From NCBI GenBank assembly GCA_003994795.1, contig AP018269.1, positions 6,289,687-6,353,686 of the forward strand: a stretch of DNA of 64,000 bases, in the 5' to 3' direction. The notes under the pieces were generated by a model. The model saw only the letters and a program-made list of their open reading frames with translations. It made no database searches and was not told where the DNA came from. This document shows, piece by piece, positions 36,732 to 46,844 of the stretch; within the stretch, counting starts at the first letter, position 1; each line of letters opens with the position of its first letter. This DNA comes from Cylindrospermum sp. NIES-4074 (GTDB taxonomy: Bacteria > Cyanobacteriota > Cyanobacteriia > Cyanobacteriales > Nostocaceae). Position numbers and translations under genes: made by a program.

Positions 36732-36946
36732 TAGGGGCACAGCACTGCTCATTGGTGTCAACTTAAGCGGTTGAAAACCGCAACTACACAGACAAAACCC
36801 ACACTTCGACAAGCTCAGTGACCACCTGCGTGGGTTTCAAACGGCTAATTTTTCCTTAGTCCACGGAGGTGGACTTTGTTTGTGTAGCCGCGATTTCTAG
36901 TCGCTAGGGCTTAAGTTGACACGCATGAGCACTGCTGTGCCTCTAC
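36732..36946. repeat. Nested inverted-repeat (MITE-like) element
   Basis: GTGTCAACTTAAGC at 36755-36768 is perfectly inverted at 36909-36922. Outside it, GGGGCACAGCACTGCTCA and TGAGCACTGCTGTGCCTC extend the inverted repeat with a few mismatches to about 36732-36946. Inside, GTAGCCGCGATTTCTAGTCG and CCACGGAGGTGG palindromes resemble those between hetN and hetI. The rest of the 450-base gap 36601-37053 holds only the terminator and the upstream region of the next gene. Confidence 0.75.
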
Positions 36947-37053
36947 CGTATGGTCTATTTACATGAAAATTGCTGTAATTACAGTTAGAAATGATCTGCC
37001 CCCATTTCTCCTGCCCCCGCGCAGAGTTACCATAATTCAAGGTCGCATAGTGG

Positions 37054-37437
37054 ATGTTGAAGATGAATAACCCCTACGACTTTGAAGATGATGATCTCGA
37101 CTTTGATGATGAGGATTTATTTACCATGAATCCCGTCAGCAAAATGACCGAAGGAGAAAAGCTACAGCGGTTTAAGCGGTTTTTCGACAGCAGCAGCCGT
37201 GCAATGTTGCAAGACTGCCTATTTCGCATCGTCAATCATGAAGATGGTACGGGTACATTAGAGATTCTGTGCCCTAATGAAGTCGTCCGTCAACGCCTTA
37301 CCAAAAAAAAGCGCAAAATTATCAACAACATTGACGGCTGTTGGAGCCATATTAAATGGTTCTCTCTATGTATCCAACAAGATGGCGAGTTAGATTGTCA
37401 GACTTTCAACCGTAACGGTGATTTAATCCAACCTTAG
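37054..37437 (+). CDS. Small acidic conserved hypothetical protein
   Basis: The 127 residues comprise a very acidic start (FEDDDLDFDDEDLF) and a compact domain with KLQRFKRFFDSSSRAMLQDCLFRIVN, GTLEILCPNEVVRQRLTKKKRKI and IKWFSLCIQQDGEL. I do not recognise a named family; the composition and codon use look genuine. A second ATG at 37063 is an equally good start. The next gene follows after a heptamer-repeat gap on the same strand. Confidence 0.75.
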   Translation: MLKMNNPYDFEDDDLDFDDEDLFTMNPVSKMTEGEKLQRFKRFFDSSSRAMLQDCLFRIVNHEDGTGTLEILCPNEVVRQRLTKKKRKIINNIDGCWSHIKWFSLCIQQDGELDCQTFNRNGDLIQP

Positions 37438-37439
37438 CG

Positions 37440-37504
37440 TCATTTGACCAATGACCAATGACCTGTTTGACCAATGACTAATGACCTGTTTGACCAATGA
37501 CTAA
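37440..37504. repeat. TTGACCAATGAC-type tandem repeat reaching into a start codon
   Basis: Repeated GACCAATGAC and CCTGTTTGACCAATGACTAA units fill the gap between two small genes. The ATG of the downstream gene (37497) is itself part of a CCAATGACTAA unit. Similar units occur at 56263-56425. Confidence 0.85.
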
Positions 37505-37748
37505 AAAACAAAAATTTCCTTACCTAGTTGGTTCTAAGTGGACAGCACAGCGAAAAGTTGATGGCTGGCGACACTTCCAAGTAGTCAACCGGAAAAATCA
37601 AGGTAAATGGGTATATGCGGAACTGGTTGCTGCCTGTGACCCTAATGTGCGTTTCTGGGTTAATGCCAAGTTATTACAGGATAACTCTCAGTGGCAAGCT
37701 GGCTGGCAAACACTAGAAGAAATTCAGGCGATCGCAAATTTTGAATAA
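37497..37748 (+). CDS. Tryptophan-rich small protein (TIGR02450 type)
   Basis: The 83-residue protein starts MTKKQKFPYLVGSKWTAQ and is rich in Trp (KWTAQ, GWRHF, GKWVYAEL, RFWVNAKLL, SQWQAGWQTLEE). This is the pattern of the TIGR02450 family of cyanobacteria and some proteobacteria, whose function is unknown. The start codon is provided by the upstream repeat, so the leader and its ribosome-binding site are probably not ancestral. Confidence 0.85.
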   Translation: MTKKQKFPYLVGSKWTAQRKVDGWRHFQVVNRKNQGKWVYAELVAACDPNVRFWVNAKLLQDNSQWQAGWQTLEEIQAIANFE

Positions 37749-38313
37749 GGTTTAGCCCAGAATCCCCTAATTTAATAATAATTTACAAGATATCAGCCGT
37801 GAGCGAAGCTCCTCCAAAGGAGTCTAGCTCATAACCAGCACTCAAATAGTTTTAGCAGTTGTCCCAAATATACAAATTTATCTGTAATCCAAAGCTGCAC
37901 TAGTATTTCCAGCATTAGGCTGACAAACCCTCCCTTCACCTTGGCCTTATCTCTCTTCTGCCACCAAATTCAGCTGGTTTTACAATCAGCTTTTTATATG
38001 CAAAGCATTGTTAAATGACCATTTCAGCTTTTTTTATTTTGTAACTAATTTTATTAAAATAAACAATAAATTTGATTTAAATTGAATTTTTAGAGCAATA
38101 TAAACCTAAATAGGCTATGAAACCTTAAAAATATCTAATTAAATTCCTAATTATCCACCTCAGAGCCTTATACAAATTAAGTACCCCTTTATTTTCCTAG
38201 CAATTTGCACAATAATGGCACTCACATACCTCACGCATCGCCAACTCAGGCTAGGTGAAGGGTAAATGTTTGAGCCACCAGTTTGAAAAAAACACTATAA
38301 GAGGCAAACCAAA
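37749..38313. other. Long AT-rich leader region upstream of chlL
   Basis: These 565 bases have no gene. A CTCCTCCAAAGGAG hairpin near 37810 may end the previous transcript. The region 37980-38210 is strongly AT-rich and must hold the chlL promoter and a long leader. I found no clear activator site. Confidence 0.6.
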
Positions 38314-39180
38314 GTGAAACTAGCAGTTTATGGAAAAGGTGGAATCGGCAAATCCACAACTAGCTGTAATATCTCAGTCGCCCTAGCCAAACGTGGTAAA
38401 AAAGTGCTGCAAATTGGCTGTGACCCCAAACACGACAGCACCTTCACCCTCACCGGGTTCTTGATTCCCACAATTATCGACACCTTGCAAGAAAAAGACT
38501 ATCACTACGAAGATGTCTGGCCGGAAGATGTGATTTACAAAGGCTATGGCGGTGTTGATTGCGTGGAAGCGGGTGGCCCACCTGCGGGAGCAGGCTGTGG
38601 TGGCTATGTAGTAGGCGAAACCGTTAAATTACTTAAAGAACTCAACGCCTTTGATGAGTACGATGTAATTCTATTTGACGTACTAGGTGACGTTGTTTGT
38701 GGTGGTTTTGCTGCACCACTCAACTATGCAGATTATTGCCTAATTGTGACTGACAATGGCTTTGATGCCTTATTTGCAGCCAACCGCATCGCCGCTTCAG
38801 TACGCGAAAAAGCACGCACTCACCCACTACGTCTAGCTGGGTTAATTGGTAATCGTACTTCCAAGCGTGACTTGATTGAGAAATATATTGAAGCAGTACC
38901 GATGCCAGTACTCGAAGTATTACCTTTAATTGAAGATATCCGTGTTTCCCGTGTTAAGGGCAAGACTTTGTTTGAAATGGCAGAGTCAGATCCTTCTCTG
39001 GAGTACGTTTGCGACTACTACCTCAGCATTGCTGACCAAATACTATCGCGTCCTGAAGGTGTCGTTCCGAACGATGCCCCAGACCGTGAGTTGTTTTCTT
39101 TGTTGTCTGATTTTTATCTAAATCCGAGTAAACCCCAGGTTCCTAATGCCGAAGAGGAATTAGACTTGATGATTGTATAA
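38314..39180 (+). CDS. chlL: ChlL, ATPase of light-independent protochlorophyllide reductase
   Basis: ChlL is the nitrogenase-Fe-protein-like dimer that passes electrons with ATP to ChlN-ChlB, allowing chlorophyll synthesis in the dark. Its P-loop is [10 protein letters not shown] (residues 6-15). The two cysteines that hold the shared 4Fe-4S cluster are in [12 protein letters not shown] near 95 and [11 protein letters not shown] near 129, and switch II is FDVLGDVVC. The length of 288 is standard. Translation starts at GTG 38314 with AGAGG nine bases before. The cluster is oxygen-sensitive, so activity probably depends on low oxygen. Confidence 0.97.
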   Translation: MKLAVYGKGGIGKSTTSCNISVALAKRGKKVLQIGCDPKHDSTFTLTGFLIPTIIDTLQEKDYHYEDVWPEDVIYKGYGGVDCVEAGGPPAGAGCGGYVVGETVKLLKELNAFDEYDVILFDVLGDVVCGGFAAPLNYADYCLIVTDNGFDALFAANRIAASVREKARTHPLRLAGLIGNRTSKRDLIEKYIEAVPMPVLEVLPLIEDIRVSRVKGKTLFEMAESDPSLEYVCDYYLSIADQILSRPEGVVPNDAPDRELFSLLSDFYLNPSKPQVPNAEEELDLMIV

Positions 39181-39213
39181 ATCATTTTACCTCTCAGGAT
39201 AGGGGACAAGAAT

Positions 39214-40023
39214 ATGGCTTTTTTTCACAGCTTTACAGATTCACTAAAACAAAAGTGGTTGCAATTTTTCCAGGTGAATCGAGACTGGGTTACTCTGCAC
39301 ATGGAAGTAGAATCAGTTTATACCCCTGATGGCGGGAAGCGACCATCTTCTTACCTCATCCTGGGAGTAGTGAATGCGCTGGAACCCAAACTAGCGCAGT
39401 TGATGTTCCCTTTTTCCAAACTTAATCCTGATGCCGATACCCTGATTGAGGTGCTGGATTTAAATTTTGACCCAGACATCGCTCTTGGTAACCGCTTCAT
39501 TCCCCCAGCAGAAGTAGAGACGGACGACGACGACTATAAGTCAGAGGTTTTGATTGATGTCACATCTGAAGATGAAGCATTAACTGATCACAATTCAAAC
39601 GGCTTTGGGGAGGATGCGGTCGTTCAAGAAGAGTTCACAATTACGGATATTAACCAAGAAGTCTTGGTGTTAAGCGATTCCGAGGAAATTCAAGATGAAT
39701 TTGGTGAGCTTTCTTTATCTGACGAAAACGACTCACAAGATGAGTTGAACCAGACATCTGGTCTGGAAATAGCGGATGATTTTGGCGAAATTTCCTTCGA
39801 TTCTGCCGATTCTGCGACTTTAACTGAAGACGATTCGGAAGATCCGGTACTTGGAGAACTGAATACAACAGACGCAAATGCCTTTAGCGATGTGTTGTCT
39901 GATGTCTGGGGTGATGAAACATCACTGCAAAAGAGTGAAGAAAATAACGACTTTTTAGGGGAAGAACTGCCATCTGGCGTTTTTGACGAATCAGAGATTG
40001 CTCGTCTGTTCCCCAACTCTTAA
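39214..40023 (+). CDS. DUF5331-type cyanobacterial protein between chlL and chlN
   Basis: The 269 residues comprise an N-terminal domain of about 90 (KQKWLQFFQVNRDWV, GGKRPSSYLILGVVNALEPKL, EVLDLNFDPD) and a very acidic, low-complexity remainder rich in Asp, Glu and Ser. The N-terminal domain is clearly the same as in the gene at 54962-55873, so the two are paralogues. The function is unknown. The position between chlL and chlN (33 bases after one, 160 before the other) suggests co-expression with dark chlorophyll synthesis. Confidence 0.8.
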   Translation: MAFFHSFTDSLKQKWLQFFQVNRDWVTLHMEVESVYTPDGGKRPSSYLILGVVNALEPKLAQLMFPFSKLNPDADTLIEVLDLNFDPDIALGNRFIPPAEVETDDDDYKSEVLIDVTSEDEALTDHNSNGFGEDAVVQEEFTITDINQEVLVLSDSEEIQDEFGELSLSDENDSQDELNQTSGLEIADDFGEISFDSADSATLTEDDSEDPVLGELNTTDANAFSDVLSDVWGDETSLQKSEENNDFLGEELPSGVFDESEIARLFPNS

Positions 40024-40143
40024 TTATTGCCGTTCCTCACAATTTTAGATTTTGGATTTTGGATTTTGGCACTGAGGAAATTATCTCAGGATATTTATCT
40101 CCCCAGTCCTTGATCCAAAATCACAGCATCTAAAATTGGTTGA

Positions 40144-41589
<1,446 letters not shown>

Positions 41590-41621
41590 GTTTTGGCTTT
41601 TTCAGTAACAGCATAATTTAG

Positions 41622-41648
41622 GGCGGACTTTCGGGTTCGCCTTTTTTT
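41622..41648 (+). terminator. chlN terminator
   Basis: GGCGGA pairs with TTCGCC (one wobble) and is followed by seven T, 33 bases after the chlN stop. Confidence 0.8.
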
Positions 41649-41679
41649 GTGTCGCGCAAAGAGGCAGGGGAGCAAAGTT

Positions 41680-42798
41680 TTATTCCATATATTCAATGAA
41701 AATATTGCACATATATCTAATAGACCCTAATAATTTATCAAGCTTTTCTTTCTCGAACGGTTTATGAATATAAGCATTTTTGTGAACTATCGTATTTCTT
41801 TGTTCAATAGCATTTTGACAATCTAATAATACATCATCTGGAATCAGTTCTTTTTTGATAAATAGAGGGTAGATTATGTTAATCTTACTCCTAAGACTGT
41901 CAGAAGTTTTTATCAATCTTTGTATTTTCTCTATTTGAAGTCTGTTTAAATCATCTAAATTTAATAAATCATCATATTTACCATTGCTGGTAAAATTATC
42001 AATTGCGCTTTCTAAAGCTAAGACACCTTCAATTAAGGCATTTCTATGATATCCTTCAAATGCTAAGAGGTCTGCATTGGCTAATGTTTTTAAAATATTA
42101 AAACCTTTAATACGTTTATTATCAACTATAAAATTCTTTGCTTCTGTCCATTCTTCTTGTGTGATGAGGGAAATTGTCATATCTCTTTGTGTGGTAAGTC
42201 TTCCTCCTGGATTTATACGGATTCCCGTTAGTTTATCCCATTTAACCCAATCATAAAAATCGGATTTTACTTTCATGGAAAATTTTCTTATGTATCTAAT
42301 TGCACTACCAAAAGAATCATTTTGTTCATATTCTAATAACCAATAATGTCTTTTATAGTTTCTAAAATAAATGAACATTTTATTCAAAACATTGATTGCT
42401 GATTCCATAATGTTTACAGTTAATATCTCATATTCCTTAACTAAATCTTGATATTCTAGATCGTTAGATTTTCTTTCAATACGTTTTTCTTCAAAAATGA
42501 ATTGTATAATTTCATCAGATAAATTATGAATAACAATATCTATGTATACTTTATCAACAAATTGTTTTGAGTTTTTAATCTCTTCAATAGCTTCTTTTAC
42601 AACTTCATATTGATCTTCAAATTCTGAAAATGGATTAAAAATGCAATTTTCATCAAACCATATTTTTATTGACATATTATCCTTTTCGTAAGTCATGATA
42701 TTATTTATATCAGGCAACCAATTTTTAAAATATAAAAGATTTGCATAATCGTTAATTCCTTTAACTGGTACAAGCATTCTTACTAAAATTTCGTTCAT
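41680..42798 (-). CDS. Large hypothetical protein with C-terminal HEPN-like domain
   Basis: This is a protein of about 372 residues, Lys/Ile/Asn-rich and AT-rich, unlike its neighbours, suggesting gene transfer. The C-terminal ~120 residues are helical and contain AIEQRNTIVHKN, an R-x4-H motif as in HEPN ribonucleases. The preceding helices (LIEGVLALESAIDNF) fit HEPN domains attached to large N-terminal regions. HEPN proteins often act in toxin or phage-defence systems, but no partner is adjacent, so a function cannot be stated. ATG 42798 has GGGGAG upstream; 42822 is possible. Confidence 0.7.
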   Translation of the reverse strand: MNEILVRMLVPVKGINDYANLLYFKNWLPDINNIMTYEKDNMSIKIWFDENCIFNPFSEFEDQYEVVKEAIEEIKNSKQFVDKVYIDIVIHNLSDEIIQFIFEEKRIERKSNDLEYQDLVKEYEILTVNIMESAINVLNKMFIYFRNYKRHYWLLEYEQNDSFGSAIRYIRKFSMKVKSDFYDWVKWDKLTGIRINPGGRLTTQRDMTISLITQEEWTEAKNFIVDNKRIKGFNILKTLANADLLAFEGYHRNALIEGVLALESAIDNFTSNGKYDDLLNLDDLNRLQIEKIQRLIKTSDSLRSKINIIYPLFIKKELIPDDVLLDCQNAIEQRNTIVHKNAYIHKPFEKEKLDKLLGSIRYMCNIFIEYME

Positions 42799-43226
42799 CT
42801 TATTTAATACTCCCCATAACAACTTATGGTATAAATCTTAGCATGATGATGGTTAGAACACAATGCTCAGAGTAGCACAAGCCATAATAAAAAATGGCTA
42901 AATGTAGGTTGGGTAGAGGAACGAAACCCAACAATCAATGATATAACGCTATCAAGCCCGCCTGGGAATGAATTCCCAGTCTAATAGCCAAAGTCCGTTA
43001 AAACGGACTGTAATATTTTCTGAGTCGTCTTCAGACGACTTTTGTTATTAGCCTCAGAATTCATTCTGAGGCGGGTTGTTAGGACTAATACAAGATGTAT
43101 TTATTGAAATTTTCTTTATTCTGTAATTACAGGTAAATCTATGCCTACATATCAACAAATAAATGAATATGAGACAATTTCTATTTAAACCAGCAATCTA
43201 TTAAATATGGAGAAGTGGCGATTTAA
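42799..43226. other. Intergenic region with palindromic repeats
   Basis: The region 42902-42935 is the common GTAGGTTGGGT..ACCCAAC cyanobacterial repeat. From 42955 to 43083 there is a set of hairpins (CTGGGAATGAATTCCCAG, AGTCCGTTAAAACGGACT, GTCGTCTTCAGACGAC, CTCAGAATTCATTCTGAG) bounded by CCCGCCT and inverted AGGCGGG. This is the same build as the palindromes around the Y1 transposase at 19.5 kb. No gene was seen. Confidence 0.75.
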
Positions 43227-43559
43227 TTAACTAACGGCAAAATCTGTATATTTACGCACAGACGGCAATTGAAAGCCTAAAACAATATCTTCTTTTGGTA
43301 CACCTAATTCAACCAATTCATTAGCAATTCCCACCTCTGTACCATCTTGCTGAATCCAGATTTTACCATCAATAATATCTAGATGGAGAACTGGCCCATA
43401 AATACGGTTTTGTTCACGCCAACCTACATAAACTAATTGATAATGGTCGTTTTCTGTATCAAAAATCGTCTGTGCTTGAATGCGTTTATCCCAAACAATA
43501 CTAGCGTGTTGTTTAAGTAAATTCTGAATGTATTGCCGATATTCTTCTAGCTTTGCCAT
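43227..43559 (-). CDS. XisI-family protein
   Basis: The 110-residue protein is of the family of XisI, first described as an excision controlling factor of the fdxN element of Anabaena, and since found in many copies in cyanobacterial genomes without such elements. Typical parts are LEEYRQYIQNLLKQHA, DHYQLVYVGW, VLHLDIIDGKIWIQQDGTE and the end ELGVPKEDIVLGFQLPSVRKYTDFAV. It is normally translated together with XisH, a nuclease-like protein just upstream. Here only a 16-codon remnant of xisH remains, overlapping the xisI start, so XisI is an orphan. Confidence 0.9.
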   Translation of the reverse strand: MAKLEEYRQYIQNLLKQHASIVWDKRIQAQTIFDTENDHYQLVYVGWREQNRIYGPVLHLDIIDGKIWIQQDGTEVGIANELVELGVPKEDIVLGFQLPSVRKYTDFAVS

Positions 43560-43597
43560 TCTGATATTACCTTATGAAAAGCATCTTTTGCTGGCAC
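43547..43597 (-). pseudogene. xisH deletion scar
   Basis: Reading from GTG 43597 gives VPAKDAFHKVISEWQS and a stop. The first eight residues are the conserved XisH beginning (M/V-PAKD-x-FH). The last part looks like the XisH end, xVIxxW, which in intact pairs overlaps the xisI start as it does here. About 120 codons between are gone in one clean deletion. Confidence 0.75.
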
Positions 43598-43707
43598 AGA
43601 TTTAATTCCAAGTTGATAATTATTGATTCAAATTGATATAAATACTTTCACGACTAACAGCATAATCTGACAAAATAGGCGCATTTGTACCAACACACGC
43701 TGCAAAA

Positions 43708-44556
43708 TCAACTGACAACAACGCCGAATTTTAATAACATTCTGGGTAAATAATCGTCTAAGTTCTTAATGTGTTCATCATTTAGCTCAATTAGGTTAAG
43801 TTCGTATTTTTGATATAATTCTTGCTTCGCTTTCTTACGCGCTAAATACTCCGGCTCGTTCTCATATCCCCAGTATTCAACATACACTTTACCCCCAGGA
43901 ATATAAAAGTCACAGTAAACTTCTTCCTCTATGGGTAGCCGACGTTCGTAAGCATGAACTAGCTCCGCCATATACAGCCAATTATCAATCAAAACTTCAG
44001 CTTTAGACCGCACAAAATGACCGTCTGTTGTGCGATGCTGTGCGCTGGATCGATACTTTTCGCGGAACCCTTGCTTAGTGATTACTTCTGTTGTGTTCCG
44101 TTCTAAATTGTCACCTTTAATACTCTCGATAGTCGCTAGAAACACTTCATTTGTCAGAATTGACTCTGGCCAAAGGACATAAGGTGTGTTGTCTTGAGGG
44201 TGGGTTTTCTGCACAGCCCCAAAAGCAAGTCCGCGCTTAGTGGCTACCCAGCCGTTGCGTTCTTTGTTCACCAATCCTAACTCAGCTAACATGGGGTTAA
44301 CTTTGTTCTTGGATATTTCTAGTTTCTCGCTGATGTTGGTAGCAGATATCAGGGAGGGGGAAGACGATGGCTGCGGTTTTGGTTTGGGTGGTGATATGGG
44401 TTGAGCATTGTTAGCTTTCCAATGCTCATAGCATAATTTATGACCTGGTTTGGAAACTGGTTGATTACATCCGGGTGAAGTGCAGGTTTCCGGTGACGGT
44501 GATGACAAAGCTTGATTTATGGTAACTAACTTACGGATCAAAGGATTTAAGTCCAT
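43708..44556 (-). CDS. Zinc-ribbon/winged-helix protein with PD-(D/E)XK-like C-terminal domain
   Basis: The 282 residues include a four-ligand metal motif CTSPGCNQPVSKPGHKLCYEHW (residues 20-42), a Pro/Ser linker, a winged-helix-like part (ATNISEKLEISKNKVNPMLAELGLV) and a C-terminal nuclease-like domain from residue 175. In that domain, SKAEVLIDNWLY, YCDFYIPGGKVYVEYWGY and KKAKQELYQKYELNLIEL match the E, D, ExxW and helix pattern of endonuclease folds fused to helicases. Cyanobacterial members are often misnamed as glycerol kinases. I infer a DNA- or RNA-directed nuclease of unknown role. Confidence 0.72.
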   Translation of the reverse strand: MDLNPLIRKLVTINQALSSPSPETCTSPGCNQPVSKPGHKLCYEHWKANNAQPISPPKPKPQPSSSPSLISATNISEKLEISKNKVNPMLAELGLVNKERNGWVATKRGLAFGAVQKTHPQDNTPYVLWPESILTNEVFLATIESIKGDNLERNTTEVITKQGFREKYRSSAQHRTTDGHFVRSKAEVLIDNWLYMAELVHAYERRLPIEEEVYCDFYIPGGKVYVEYWGYENEPEYLARKKAKQELYQKYELNLIELNDEHIKNLDDYLPRMLLKFGVVVS

Positions 44557-45191
44557 AGTAATTGATAATGTCCGCGTTATGTATCGACACTTGTCAGTGC
44601 TTGAACGCGATTATACCATACACTACTAACATATCGCTCAAGTAAATTTCTAATATGTTGTCAATATTCTGCTATGTTTGCCATTTTGATTCACTTAATA
44701 TTTTTTAACTAAACACTCCCAAGTGCAGAGGAGAAAAAAAGGCATCGCTAATTAAGAAATATTTTGTAATTAACTTAAAATGTAACTTTAAAAACAAGTT
44801 AAATAGAAATATTACTGCAATAAGCATAATTTCCTGTATGACTAAAATGCTGTAAACCACTGCTGCACAATGTTTTGGGGCGTTGGTTGAGTGATTAACT
44901 TGCTTATTGAGAAAGCGAATACAAAGCATTTAGTGAGCACTCAATTTTTTCGTGAGGTATGTCATAGAATCATCACTTTATTTTCAATAACTCGACGTGA
45001 GCTAGTTAAGTTGCCAATACCTCAATTAGTACCAAAAAAATTTTTTCTAATTCGGAGGTGATCAGAAAATATCAACTTTACTATCTAAGTAAGCGAAGAG
45101 TTGAGCACCACAAATGTATTCTTAACTAACGTGAGATGGAAAAAAAGTGTTTACTAACGGAATCATCCGTTTACTATCAGGAGGAAAATCG
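44557..45191. other. AT-rich intergenic region upstream of the leader-peptide gene
   Basis: This stretch of 635 bases has no supported gene. A 74-codon frame on the minus strand (44705-44929) has no ribosome-binding site and poor composition. A direct CTCAATT/CTCAATTAG motif and an AATTCGGAGGTGATCAG stretch occur near 44940-45070. The last 60 bases lead to the strong ribosome-binding site AGGAGG of the next gene. Confidence 0.6.
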
Positions 45192-45425
45192 ATGTTATAC
45201 CTCGAAAACCTCGAAGATCAGAAATTATTTACCGAACTCAGCCCTGAAGAATCTGCTAACATTAACGGTGGTAAAGGTGATGAAAGTGATGACAATGGTG
45301 AAGGTAAGTTTGGTGCAAGCAGATATCTCAAAGCCTTAGGCATTGCCTATCTCAGCCCACCTAAAGTTGGCGAAGTCACAGATGACGAAGCGTTGCTAGC
45401 TCAATACATAGGTTGGAAAGATTAG
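45192..45425 (+). CDS. Double-glycine leader peptide, putative RiPP/bacteriocin precursor
   Basis: The 77-residue peptide starts MLYLENLEDQKLFTELSPEE and continues SANINGG, a helical leader with ELSxEE and a double-glycine site, the form cut by C39-protease ABC exporters. The core after GG is acidic and glycine-rich (KGDESDDNGEGKFGAS), then SRYLKALGIAYLSPPKVGE. It has no Cys and few Ser/Thr, so lanthionine rings are impossible. CAGGAGG lies seven bases before the ATG, indicating strong translation; an upstream frame from 45147 lacks one. No peptidase, exporter or maturation enzyme is near. Product and role are unknown. Confidence 0.75.
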   Translation: MLYLENLEDQKLFTELSPEESANINGGKGDESDDNGEGKFGASRYLKALGIAYLSPPKVGEVTDDEALLAQYIGWKD

Positions 45426-45560
45426 CAAGGCTGATTTGATTCTTAATGCTTGAGAAAAATATGGAATTCGCATTTTTCAATCTTCCCTCATCAGCATTAA
45501 GAAATGACTGATAGTAAATATGTCTTTTAATCCCATTGAGTTAAAACAAGTACCAAATTA

Positions 45561-45591
45561 GAAAACCGATTATTGTCAGCAATCGGTTTTC
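45561..45591. terminator. Hairpin between the leader-peptide gene and the convergent GH3 gene
   Basis: GAAAACCGATT pairs perfectly with AATCGGTTTTC around a 9-base loop. T-rich on the plus side and A-rich before it, it could terminate transcription from both directions. Confidence 0.75.
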
Positions 45592-45655
45592 TTCCATATG
45601 AATTAATTTGGAAATAAGCTGATTTTAATTGTATTTTTTGAGAAAAAGCAAAAAG

Positions 45656-46759
45656 CTATTCTGGCTTTCCATCTTGAAAAGAACAAGCGATCGCCAATTG
45701 AGCATTTTTCACCAATGTCTCTTGATCCAGAGGATGCACAGCATATTGGGGAGTTACCGCTAGTAATTTCTCAATTCTCTCCCTAGCCGCAGCCACCACC
45801 GACTCATCGAGGCTACCGTTACCCAAAGACTCAGCAAAATCTTCGGCTATGCGATAGGTGCGTTCAATCGATGAGGAATTAATATTGCGGGATACTATAA
45901 ATAAATCGCAACCAGCATGAATTGCTCGCGCTACAGTGCCAGACTGGATAAACATCTCAGAGATAGCTTTCATATCTAAGTCATCTGACACCACCACCCC
46001 TTCAAAGCCCAGTTCCTCCCGCAGGATATCATTCAGAATGGACTGGGAAAGTGTCGCTGGCACATCAGGATCTATTTTGGGAAACAGAATGTGAGCCGTC
46101 ATAATTAACGGGATCTGCGCCTCAATCAGGGTTTTAAAAGGTATAAGTTCCCGATTTCGCAAGTCTTCTAAAGTCAGATTGAGTATTGGTAGTTCGATGT
46201 GGGAATCTTTGCTGGTGTCTCCATGTCCGGGAAAGTGCTTGGCGCAACCGAGAATTCCCGACTCCTGAAGTCCGAGATAGTAATCACGGGCACCAAGACT
46301 TGCAGTTTCGGGAGTGCTACCAAAGGCGCGAGGCCCAATAATAGGGTTTTGGGGATGGGAAAAAATATCAGCTACTGGTGCCCAAGATAAGTTGATACCA
46401 AGTGACTTGAGTTCTACTGCGGTGGCTCTTGCGACTTCACGAGAATGCGATCGCCATAAATAAGCATAAGGAAAGCGGGTAATCGGCAAGGGTGTACGCA
46501 CAACTCGACCACCTTCATGATCTAAGGTGGTGAACATAGAGTCACGTTCAGCATATTGGCGAATTTGGTCAATTAACTGCCGGAAGCTTTCTAGCCACAC
46601 CTCATAAGGGGTGCCATCCAAAAAGTTCTTACCAAAGAAGATTACCCCAATCGGTTTTAATTCACTAAGCGCCCGTTTATCATCATCGCTTAAGGTAGTG
46701 CCCGAAATACCGAGAATCAGGTGATTCCCAAAGCCTCGGAACTGCTGCAATTCTGGCAT
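45656..46759 (-). CDS. Glycoside hydrolase family 3, beta-N-acetylhexosaminidase type
   Basis: The 367-residue GH3 enzyme is of the NagZ type, which removes N-acetylglucosamine from muropeptides during wall recycling. The loop KHFPGHGDTSKDSHIELP near residue 175 carries the His/Asp dyad special to this group, and GVVVSDDLDMKAI near 255 gives the nucleophile Asp. DHEGGRV and GPRAFGS are further family motifs. There is no signal peptide, agreeing with a cytoplasmic enzyme. Confidence 0.88.
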   Translation of the reverse strand: MPELQQFRGFGNHLILGISGTTLSDDDKRALSELKPIGVIFFGKNFLDGTPYEVWLESFRQLIDQIRQYAERDSMFTTLDHEGGRVVRTPLPITRFPYAYLWRSHSREVARATAVELKSLGINLSWAPVADIFSHPQNPIIGPRAFGSTPETASLGARDYYLGLQESGILGCAKHFPGHGDTSKDSHIELPILNLTLEDLRNRELIPFKTLIEAQIPLIMTAHILFPKIDPDVPATLSQSILNDILREELGFEGVVVSDDLDMKAISEMFIQSGTVARAIHAGCDLFIVSRNINSSSIERTYRIAEDFAESLGNGSLDESVVAAARERIEKLLAVTPQYAVHPLDQETLVKNAQLAIACSFQDGKPE

Positions 46760-46844
46760 GATGTGTTACCTGCGGTTGTCAACTCATGGCAATAGTAATT
46801 GCTAGTGGGCATTGATGCAATGTGCCATGAGTGATGATCAAGAC

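Noticed and set aside
41680-42798. Assigning the HEPN protein to a named defence system
   Set aside because: No nucleotidyltransferase partner, ATPase or other typical component is adjacent, and the N-terminal part is not recognised.
43227-43597. Developmentally excised element of the fdxN type, because of XisI
   Set aside because: XisH/XisI genes are common away from excision elements; no recombinase xisF/xisA or paired direct repeats are present here.
44705-44929. 74-codon minus-strand frame
   Set aside because: AT-rich chance frame without a ribosome-binding site or recognisable content.
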